Position numbers and translations under genes: made by a program. This document shows, piece after piece, positions 1 to 5,397 of a DNA stretch of 6,050 nucleotides. The stretch's first letter is position 1, and each line of letters begins with the position of its first letter. Below the pieces are notes generated by a model, which had not been told where the DNA came from, did no database searches, and saw only the letters and a list, made by a program, of their open reading frames with translations. This DNA is from DATDMG01 sp036518955 (lineage in GTDB: Bacteria; Actinomycetota; Actinomycetes; Actinomycetales; Kineosporiaceae), in contig DATDMG010000567.1 of the NCBI GenBank assembly GCA_036518955.1, positions 1 to 6,050 of the forward strand, written 5' to 3'.

Positions 1-22
1 CTCGGCCCCAGGGGTTCGGACG

Positions 23-880
23 TCAGGCTCCCGCGGCGGCGAGCACGGCACGACCGGTGAGTACTGTCGCCAGGTGTCGTCGGTAGTCCTCGTCGGCGTT
101 GGCGTCACTCATCGGTGAGGTCCCCTCGGCCGCGTGGGCGGCCGCCGAGCGGACGGCCTCGGCCGTAGCCGGGCGCCCGACGAGCGCCCGCTCCACCGCA
201 ACGGCGCGGATCGGTACCAGGCCCATGTTCGTCAGCGCCACCTTCGCTTCGGCGATCGTGCCGCCGTCCGTACGCACGGCGGCCGCCACCCCGACGATGG
301 ACCACGCGTAGGACACCATGGTGAACTTCTCATAGTGGGCGCCCCAACCGGTGTGCTTGGGCACGCGGACCTCGAGGAGGATCTCCACGTCGCCGATCGC
401 CGTGGTGAACAGATCCTGGAAGAAGTCGGCGGCGGGCACCGTGCGCCGTCCCGATGGTCCGGCGATCACGAACTCCGCTCCCAGGGCCAGCGCGGGAGCG
501 AGCAGGTCCCCCGCGGGGTCCGCGTGCGCCAGCGCACCGCCGAAGGTGCCGCGATGCCGCACCTGCGGATCGGCGACCGTCTGGGCCGCCAGCGAGAGCA
601 GCAGCGCGTGCTGCCGGATCAACGGTTCGCGGGTGACGTCGTCGTGCGTCGTCATCGCACCGATCACGACGGCGTCGCCGTCGTCCCGGACACCGCGCAG
701 CTCGGCAATCCGCCCCAGGTCCACCAGCAGGTCCGGGGCCGCCATCCGCAGGCGCAGCACCGGGAGCAGGCTCTGGCCGCCGGCCAGCACCTTCACCTCA
801 CGGTCGCCGGCACCCGCCAGGACGGCGAGGGCCTCGTCGACGCTACCGGGGGCCTCGTAGTCGAACGCGGCGGGGATCAC
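23..880 (-). CDS. coxM: FAD-binding medium subunit of a CODH-like (form II) molybdenum hydroxylase
   Basis: This 285-residue protein is the flavoprotein subunit that passes electrons from the iron-sulfur subunit through FAD to an acceptor, in the cytoplasm or at the inner face of the membrane. The N-terminal FAD-binding domain shows AGGQS at residues 33-37 (AGGHS in the Oligotropha enzyme) and TFGG at 112-115 within RHRGTFGG, the two pyrophosphate-binding loops of this family. The segment KFTMVSYAWSIVG near 185-197 and the C-terminal half match the CO-dehydrogenase flavoprotein C-terminal domain. The length is close to the roughly 288 residues known for CoxM. I chose the GTG at 880: it overlaps the coxL stop as GTGA, has GGAGGT five bases upstream, and leads straight into the conserved IPAAFDYEAP start. 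The open frame continues upstream to 1858, but that part is a shadow of coxL. It is the last gene of the S-L-M operon. The subunit assignment is secure; the substrate of the complex is not. Confidence 0.94.
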   Translation of the reverse strand: MIPAAFDYEAPGSVDEALAVLAGAGDREVKVLAGGQSLLPVLRLRMAAPDLLVDLGRIAELRGVRDDGDAVVIGAMTTHDDVTREPLIRQHALLLSLAAQTVADPQVRHRGTFGGALAHADPAGDLLAPALALGAEFVIAGPSGRRTVPAADFFQDLFTTAIGDVEILLEVRVPKHTGWGAHYEKFTMVSYAWSIVGVAAAVRTDGGTIAEAKVALTNMGLVPIRAVAVERALVGRPATAEAVRSAAAHAAEGTSPMSDANADEDYRRHLATVLTGRAVLAAAGA

Positions 881-3282
881 TGCGCACCTCCGGAGGTGGA
901 GCCGGCCTGGATGGCTCGCCACACCCGCTGCGGCGTGCACGGCATCTCGATATCGTCCACGCCCCACGGGCGGAGCGCGTCGACGATCGCGTTCACGATC
1001 GCCGGTGTCGACGCGATCGCCCCGGCCTCGCCGACACCCTTGACACCGAGCGGGTTGGTGGTCGCCGGGGATTCCGTGCGATCGGTCGTCCAGTTCGGCA
1101 GGTCCGCGGCAGTGGGCAGAGTGTAGTCGACGAACGTCGCCGTGATCAGCGTTCCGGACTCGTCGTACCGGGCTTCCTCGTAGAGCGCCTGCGCCACGCC
1201 CTGCGCCAGCCCACCGTGCACCTGCCCCTCGACGATGAGCGGGTTGACCGCCACGCCGACGTCGTCCACGCAGACGTAGCTGCGGATCCTGGAGCGCCCC
1301 GTCTCGGTGTCCACCTCGACCGCGGCCAGATGGGTCCCGTGGGGGAAGGAGAAGTTCTCCGGATCGAAGGTCGCGTCGGCGTCGATGCTCGGCTCCACTC
1401 CGTCCGGCAGGTTGTGCGCCGCGAACGTCGCCAGCGCCACCTCCCCGATCGACATCCCCGTGTCGGTTCCGCGCACGGTGAAGCGGCCGGCCTCGAAGTC
1501 CAGGTCGTCGGCGCTCGCTTCGAGCAGGTGCGCGGCGATCGGCCGAGCCTTGTCGATCACCTTGTCGGCGGCCTTCACCAGGGCGATGCCCCCGACGGGC
1601 AGGGAACGCGAGCCGTACGTGTCCAGCCCCTTGTGGGCGACCTGGGTATCGCCGTGCAGCACCTCGACGTCCTCGAAGGGGACGCCGAGCCGGTCGGCCA
1701 CGATCTGGCTCCAGGCCGTCTCGTGACCCTGGCCGTGCGGGCTGACCCCGGTGACCACCTCGACCTTGCCGGTCGGCAGCATCCGGATCGCCGCATGCTC
1801 CCAACCGCCGGCACCGTACGACAGCGAGCCGAGCACCCGGGACGGCGCCAGGCCGCACATCTCGGTGAACGTGGAGACTCCGATCCCGAGCTGGACCGGG
1901 TCCCGGCGGTCCCGGCGCTCGGCCTGCTCCCGGCGCAGGCCGTCGTAGTCGAACAGCTGCTTGGCCTTCGCCGTCGCCGCCTCGTAGTTCCCGGAGTCGT
2001 ACACCAGCCCGCAGACCGTGGTGAAGGGGAACTCCTCGTGCCTGATCCAGTTCTGCTCGCGCAGGTCCAGCGGGTCGCGGCCCAGCTCGGCCGCGAGGGC
2101 GTCCATGGTGCGCTCGATGGCGAACGTGGCCTCCGGCCGGCCGGCGCCGCGGTAGGCGTCCGTCAGCGTCTTGTTCGTGAACACATTGGTGCAGGAGAAC
2201 CGGTAGGCCGGGAACTTGTAGATCGCGTTGAACATGAACGCGCCCAGGATCGGCACACCGGGCGTGACGATGCCCAGGTACGCACCCATGTCCGCGAGCA
2301 GGTCGACCTTCAGCGCGGTGACGGTGCCGTCGCGCCTCGCCGAGAGCGTGATCTTCTGGATCTGGTCGCGGCCGTGGTGGGCGGAGACGATCGACTCGCT
2401 GCGCGACTCGGTGTACTTGGCCGGCTTGCGCAGGCGGCGGGCGACCAGTGTGGTCAGGACCTCCTCCGGGGAGAGGTGGATCTTCCCGCCGAACCCGCCG
2501 CCGACGTCCGGGGCGACAAACCGGATCTTGGATTCCGGGAGCCCCAGGACGACGGACATCAGGAACCGCGCGACGTGCGGCACCTGCGTCGACGACCAGA
2601 CCACGAGCTGGTCGCCGGTCGGGTCCACCACCGTCGAACGCGGCTCCATGAACGCCGGGACGAGGCGCTGCTGCCGGTAGGTCCGCTCGATGACGACGCT
2701 GTCCGGGTCACTCCGCGCCGCCTCGATGGCCGCCTGGGCGCTCTGCCCGGTGCCGGCCTCACCCGAGTCGAAGACCCAGGTGGCGTTCTCGTTCGTGCCG
2801 AGTTCGGGGTGCACCAGCGGCGCCCCGGGGGCGAGCGCCTCGGTCATGTCGAGGACCACCGGCCGGTCGTCGTACTCGACCGCGACCAGATCCGCCGCGT
2901 CCCGGGCCTCGGCGGCCGAGCGGGCCGCGACGACGGCGACGATCTCCCCCGCGAACGTCACCCGGTCCACCGCGATCGCCGGGCGGCGCGGGTGCTTCAT
3001 GTCCGGCGTGATCACCCAGGCGCACGGCAGGTCGCCCTGCTCGGCGTCCAGGTCCCGGCCCGTCCAGACGCCGAGGACCCCGGACGACGACCGGGCCGCC
3101 GAGACGTCGATCGAGGAGATGAGAGCACTGGCGACCGGGCTGCGGACCATGGCGAGGTGCGCCATCCCCGGCAGGACGATGTTGTCGGTCCAGCGGGTGC
3201 GTCCGGTGATCAGCCGGGCGTCCTCCTTGCGTCGGCGGGCGCGCCCGATCTCGGCGCCGGTGGTGGAGTCGGTCGCCGTCAT
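877..3282 (-). CDS. coxL: Molybdopterin-binding large subunit, form II CODH-like hydroxylase
   Basis: This 801-residue protein is the catalytic subunit of a xanthine-oxidase-family molybdenum hydroxylase and would hold the molybdopterin cytosine dinucleotide cofactor. The N-terminal a/b hammerhead domain starts at KEDARLITG (about 19-27) and runs to about residue 140, followed by the Mo-cofactor domains. Visible motifs are GGGFGGK at 261-267, the active-site loop AYRGAGR at 376-382, HGQGHET at 516-522, and GVGEAGA around 749-755 with the catalytic glutamate at E752. Proven form I CO dehydrogenases have AYRCSFR, whose cysteine binds copper; here glycine 379 takes that place, so a Cu-Mo cluster is not expected. 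This is the form II signature. CO, purine or another heterocycle or aldehyde remain possible substrates. The ATG at 3282 overlaps the coxS stop (ATGA) and has no strong Shine-Dalgarno, so translation is probably coupled. The length is near the 809 residues of Oligotropha CoxL. A longer frame reaching 3807 is a coxS shadow. Confidence 0.96.
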   Translation of the reverse strand: MTATDSTTGAEIGRARRRKEDARLITGRTRWTDNIVLPGMAHLAMVRSPVASALISSIDVSAARSSSGVLGVWTGRDLDAEQGDLPCAWVITPDMKHPRRPAIAVDRVTFAGEIVAVVAARSAAEARDAADLVAVEYDDRPVVLDMTEALAPGAPLVHPELGTNENATWVFDSGEAGTGQSAQAAIEAARSDPDSVVIERTYRQQRLVPAFMEPRSTVVDPTGDQLVVWSSTQVPHVARFLMSVVLGLPESKIRFVAPDVGGGFGGKIHLSPEEVLTTLVARRLRKPAKYTESRSESIVSAHHGRDQIQKITLSARRDGTVTALKVDLLADMGAYLGIVTPGVPILGAFMFNAIYKFPAYRFSCTNVFTNKTLTDAYRGAGRPEATFAIERTMDALAAELGRDPLDLREQNWIRHEEFPFTTVCGLVYDSGNYEAATAKAKQLFDYDGLRREQAERRDRRDPVQLGIGVSTFTEMCGLAPSRVLGSLSYGAGGWEHAAIRMLPTGKVEVVTGVSPHGQGHETAWSQIVADRLGVPFEDVEVLHGDTQVAHKGLDTYGSRSLPVGGIALVKAADKVIDKARPIAAHLLEASADDLDFEAGRFTVRGTDTGMSIGEVALATFAAHNLPDGVEPSIDADATFDPENFSFPHGTHLAAVEVDTETGRSRIRSYVCVDDVGVAVNPLIVEGQVHGGLAQGVAQALYEEARYDESGTLITATFVDYTLPTAADLPNWTTDRTESPATTNPLGVKGVGEAGAIASTPAIVNAIVDALRPWGVDDIEMPCTPQRVWRAIQAGSTSGGAQ
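885..898 (-). promoter_or_regulatory. coxM ribosome binding site inside a 14-bp perfect palindrome
   Basis: The sequence CACCTCCGGAGGTG is a perfect palindrome at the coxL-coxM junction. On the minus strand its right half supplies GGAGGT (886-891), the Shine-Dalgarno for the GTG at 880. In the mRNA it could fold into a 5-bp stem, CACCU with AGGUG, around a CCGG loop, partly hiding the Shine-Dalgarno. Ribosomes finishing coxL would open it, which would tie coxM translation to coxL translation. The palindrome and spacing are visible; the regulatory role is inferred. Confidence 0.5.
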
Positions 3283-3782
3283 GCCGCACCGCCCGCGGAC
3301 GTCGGGGCCGCCGTCCCCGCCCTGGCCGCCTGCCGGATGGCCTTGACGATGTTGTGGTAGCCGGTGCACCGGCAGAGGTTGCCCTCGATGCCTTCGCGGA
3401 TCTGCTCCTCGCTGGGGTCGGGGTTGTCGTTCAGCAGGTCCACCGCCTCCATGATCATGCCAGGCGTGCAGAACCCGCACTGCAACGCGTGGGCTTCGTG
3501 GAAGGCTTGCTGCACCGGGTGCAGCGCCCCGTCCGGGCCGGCGAGGCCCTCGATGGTGGTCACGTCGGCGCCGTCCGCCTGGACGGCGAGGACCGAACAC
3601 GACTTGACGCTGCGCCCACCCAGGTGAACGGTGCACGCCCCGCAGTTGCTGGTGTCGCATCCCACCACCGTGCCGGTCTTGCCGAGCCGTTCTCGCAGAT
3701 AGTGAACGAGCAGGGTCCGGGGTTCGACGTCGTCGGTGTAGGTGACGCCGTCCACGGTGACGGAGATCCTCGTGGTGCCCAT
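3279..3782 (-). CDS. coxS: [2Fe-2S] small subunit of the CODH-like hydroxylase
   Basis: This 167-residue protein carries the two [2Fe-2S] clusters that take electrons from the molybdenum site to FAD. The N-terminal plant-ferredoxin-like domain has cysteines C42, C47, C50 and C62 (motif CDTSNCGAC, then SCSVLAVQ). The C-terminal helical [2Fe-2S] domain has C102, C105, C137 and C139 (motifs QCGFCTPGM and GNLCRCTGY). All eight ligands are present and the length is normal for CoxS. The ATG at 3782 is supported by a GGAGGT just upstream and by the typical ISVTVDG start, though the SD spacing of 3 bases is short. It is the first gene of the operon, with the structural order S-L-M that is typical of form II clusters; form I clusters are usually M-S-L. 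The start of its transcript should lie in the region 3783-3970. An alternative reading as the small subunit of another xanthine-oxidase-family enzyme, such as an isoquinoline or nicotine dehydrogenase type, cannot be excluded from this subunit alone. Confidence 0.96.
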   Translation of the reverse strand: MGTTRISVTVDGVTYTDDVEPRTLLVHYLRERLGKTGTVVGCDTSNCGACTVHLGGRSVKSCSVLAVQADGADVTTIEGLAGPDGALHPVQQAFHEAHALQCGFCTPGMIMEAVDLLNDNPDPSEEQIREGIEGNLCRCTGYHNIVKAIRQAARAGTAAPTSAGGAA

Positions 3783-3970
3783 GCAACCTCCACGCCTCGG
3801 TCGTCATCCCGGTCGGACGTGCGAGACGCCCTGCCGGCGGAGTGACCCCCGACTATGCCACCCTGATGTGGCCCAGGGCACCTGGTCCAAGGTCCTGCGA
3901 CCGGTGAACACAGGGCGCCCCGGCGGAAATCCGGTGGACGCCCCCGGCAGCCGCCGGACCAGACTGGGTC
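3783..3970. promoter_or_regulatory. Divergent intergenic region between coxS and the GNAT gene
   Basis: These 188 bases separate two divergent genes and must hold the promoter of the cox-like operon, and probably that of the acetyltransferase. No clear sigma-70 promoter is visible. The best -10-like hexamer for coxS is CATAGT on the minus strand (3852-3857), which lacks a good -35. Small symmetric elements are GCCAC-N6-GTGGC (3857-3872), ACCT-N6-AGGT (3880-3893), and a direct repeat GGTCC-AA-GGTCC (3884-3895). They cluster upstream of the -10-like hexamer, where an activator or repressor could bind. In such GC-rich DNA repeats of this size also arise by chance, so I call the region regulatory by position and no individual site with confidence. 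Confidence 0.45.
3786..3791 (-). promoter_or_regulatory. coxS ribosome binding site (GGAGGT)
   Basis: GGAGGT on the minus strand lies 3 bases before the ATG at 3782. The match to the anti-Shine-Dalgarno is strong though the spacing is short; it supports this start for the first gene of the operon. Confidence 0.65.
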
Positions 3971-4879
3971 ATGGCCTTCTCCGGCGCCTCCCCCGAACGG
4001 CACCACGTGCTCCTCACCGACGACGACGAGCAGTTCGCCTCCCGGGCTGCGGCACTCCTCGACGTCGATCCGATCAGCACCAACGTGCTCGCCACGGTAC
4101 TGGCGGGCACGCGCACCGGGTGTCCGCAACCAGAGGGGTCGTTCTGGGTGCTCGTCGAGGACGCCGCCGGTCGCCCCGTGGGCGCCGCGCTCTGCACCGC
4201 CGGCTTTCCGCCGTTCCTCGCCGCGATGCCGGACGGCGCGGCAGCCCTGATCGCCGCCGCGCTCCACCGGGCGGGGCACGAGGTGCCCGGCGTCCGGGGG
4301 GATGCGGCGGCGACGAGCGCCTTCGCCACGCGCTGGGCATCGCTCACCGGCCGCACCGCCGAGCGCACCGCCGCGGAGGCGGTGCACCTGCTCGGGACAC
4401 CGGTCCCGCCGGTCGGGGTCCCCGGCGACGCCCGACCGACCACCCCGGTCGACTCCGAACTGGCCGCCGCCTGGTACGCCGCCTTCGAGGTCGAGGCCCA
4501 CCCCGGGGAGCCGGCCCCCGATCCGGACACCCTCCGGCAGCGGACCAGCCTCTTCGTCGCGCGGTCACGCACCGGCCGGGTACTCCTCTGGGTCGACGGC
4601 GGCGTCCCGGTGAGCCTGGCCGGCTGGCAGGTCCCGGCCGGCCCGGCCGAGCGGGCCATCGGTCGGGTCGGGCCGGTGTTCACCCCGGCGGAGCACCGCC
4701 GGCGGGGCTACGCCGCCGCCGTGACGTGGGCCGCCACCCAGGCGGTCCTGGGCACCGGGGCCGCCGGCGTCATGCTCTACACCGACCTCGCCAACCCGAC
4801 CTCCCGTGGCGTCTACGCCCGTCTGGGGTACCGCCCGGTGAGCGAGGCAGCCAACTGGACCTTCCACACCCCGGGCTGA
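3971..4879 (+). CDS. GNAT-family N-acetyltransferase, two-domain type
   Basis: This 302-residue protein would transfer an acetyl group from acetyl-CoA to an amine; the substrate is unknown. The C-terminal half (about 160-300) is a GNAT domain. Motif A is IGRVGPVFTPAEHRRRGYAAAVTW in two parts, at 230-241 and 242-253, with the acetyl-CoA pyrophosphate loop RRRGYA at 243-248. Motif B contains YTDLANPTSRGVYARLGYRPV, at about 270-290. The N-terminal half (about 10-140) has no acetyl-CoA loop that I can see and resembles a degenerate or substrate-shaping GNAT-like half, as in larger two-domain members. The ATG at 3971 is the first possible start after an in-frame TGA near 3905. It has no Shine-Dalgarno, so translation may be leaderless. 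It is divergent from coxS and converges with the HTH gene across a 44-bp gap (4880-4923) in which I see no hairpin terminator. A functional tie to the molybdenum enzyme is not shown. Confidence 0.87.
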   Translation: MAFSGASPERHHVLLTDDDEQFASRAAALLDVDPISTNVLATVLAGTRTGCPQPEGSFWVLVEDAAGRPVGAALCTAGFPPFLAAMPDGAAALIAAALHRAGHEVPGVRGDAAATSAFATRWASLTGRTAERTAAEAVHLLGTPVPPVGVPGDARPTTPVDSELAAAWYAAFEVEAHPGEPAPDPDTLRQRTSLFVARSRTGRVLLWVDGGVPVSLAGWQVPAGPAERAIGRVGPVFTPAEHRRRGYAAAVTWAATQAVLGTGAAGVMLYTDLANPTSRGVYARLGYRPVSEAANWTFHTPG

Positions 4880-4923
4880 TCCTGGACCGACTCGACCATT
4901 CCACCCCCCACCGACGGGACGCC

Positions 4924-5232
4924 TCAGTCGGACAACGGGCGGCGGACGGCTGTCAGGCCGAGAGCCTCCAGATCCTCCCGGCTGGCGCCCTCCAGGAGCC
5001 GGATGAGCGAGATCTCCAGCGCCGTACACACCTCGGGCAACTCGTGCGCGTACAGCCGCCGGGCACCCGACTCGACCTGGGACACCTTCGTCTGTGACCA
5101 CCCGAGCAGCGCTCCGAGCTCGCTCTGGGACAGGCCTCGCCGGGCCCGCTCCGCGCGCACGGACCGGGCCACCACATTTGCCAGAGCGTCGGACATGACA
5201 CCTATGTCGACACGGCAACGGGTGAACTGCAC
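4924..5232 (-). CDS. Small XRE-family helix-turn-helix transcriptional regulator
   Basis: This protein of 102 residues, counted from the GTG at 5232, is a single-domain DNA-binding regulator. The XRE/Cro-C1 domain spans about residues 24-82. RAERARRGLSQSELGALLGW leads into the recognition helix SQTKVSQVESGARRL (about 46-60), and the domain closes with LPEVCTALEISLIRLLEG. A short acidic tail follows, with no sensor or dimerisation domain visible. The start is ambiguous. GTG 5232 has AGGAG four bases upstream (5237-5241), while ATG 5196, giving an 90-residue protein beginning MSDALANVV, has only a weak AGGTG. The conserved fold begins after both. It sits between the XdhC-family gene and the cox operon on the same strand as both, so it could regulate either, or itself. 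No toxin-like partner is adjacent, so an antitoxin role has no support. The family is clear; the target is unknown. Confidence 0.87.
   Translation of the reverse strand: MQFTRCRVDIGVMSDALANVVARSVRAERARRGLSQSELGALLGWSQTKVSQVESGARRLYAHELPEVCTALEISLIRLLEGASREDLEALGLTAVRRPLSD
5197..5212. promoter_or_regulatory. Possible operator at the HTH gene start
   Basis: GACA-N4-TGTC (5197-5208) overlaps the palindrome TGTCGACA (5205-5212), and GACAC occurs twice in the stretch. Small XRE regulators often repress themselves by binding at their own promoter or start. If ATG 5196 is the true start, these elements lie just upstream of it. The symmetry is visible; binding is inference and the elements are short. 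Confidence 0.25.
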
Positions 5233-5241
5233 GTCGCTCCT

Positions 5242-5247
5242 AATGTA
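5242..5247 (-). promoter_or_regulatory. Candidate -10 element for the HTH gene
   Basis: TACATT on the minus strand fits the TANNNT -10 consensus and lies in the most AT-rich patch nearby. A transcript would start near 5235. That is only a few bases before the GTG at 5232 and downstream of the AGGAG, implying either a leaderless GTG start or translation from ATG 5196 with a leader of about 39 bases. No good -35 is seen at 17-18 bases (TAGTCT is a weak match). Confidence 0.35.
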
Positions 5248-5330
5248 TGACCCGGATGACGGATAGACTAGGAGGTTGCCCTGTCGGAGATGACGCCCAC
5301 CAGCTGATCCTCGAACGGATGTCCACCGAC

Positions 5331-5361
5331 CGCGCCCCCGCGTCGGGAGCGCGGGTGCGCG
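5331..5361 (-). terminator. GC-rich hairpin downstream of the XdhC-family gene
   Basis: A 12-bp inverted repeat with one mismatch and a 7-base loop: arms CGCGCCCCCGCG (5331-5342) and CGCGGGTGCGCG (5350-5361). It begins 36 bases past the stop of the XdhC-family gene and would separate that transcript from the HTH gene. No T-tract follows on the minus strand, which is common for actinobacterial hairpin terminators but weakens the call. The rest of 5233-5397 holds the HTH-gene promoter area and no gene I can support. Confidence 0.5.
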
Positions 5362-5397
5362 CCGGCTCGGCCGGTGAGATGGAACGAGGGCAGGGGG

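Noticed and set aside
1..22. CCCCAGGGG symmetric sequence just after the coxM stop
   Set aside because: The 4-bp arms leave a single-base loop, which cannot fold as a terminator, and too little sequence is available at the edge.
880..1858. Upstream extension of the coxM frame
   Set aside because: The translation over this stretch is low-complexity Arg/Gly/Ala sequence overlapping coxL. The GTG at 880 has a ribosome binding site and begins the conserved domain.
1216..3360. 714-codon open frame on the plus strand, antisense to coxL
   Set aside because: It lies opposite a gene with clear family motifs, is rich in Arg, Gly, Asp, His and Val with no recognisable domain, and is the expected by-product of high third-position GC in coxL.
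3283..3807. Upstream extension of the coxL frame over coxS
   Set aside because: CoxS has all eight cluster cysteines in its own frame, and the coxL family start is at the ATG overlapping the coxS stop; the extension is Arg/His/Gly-rich shadow.
3560..4501. 313-codon minus-strand frame spanning coxS, the intergenic region and the GNAT gene
   Set aside because: It has no family motif, is Gly/Arg-rich, and crosses two genes with clear domains and the promoter region between them.
3742..5097. 451-codon plus-strand frame overlapping the GNAT gene and the HTH gene
   Set aside because: It is the wrong frame over the GNAT domain, is Arg/Pro-rich without motifs, and runs antisense into the HTH gene.
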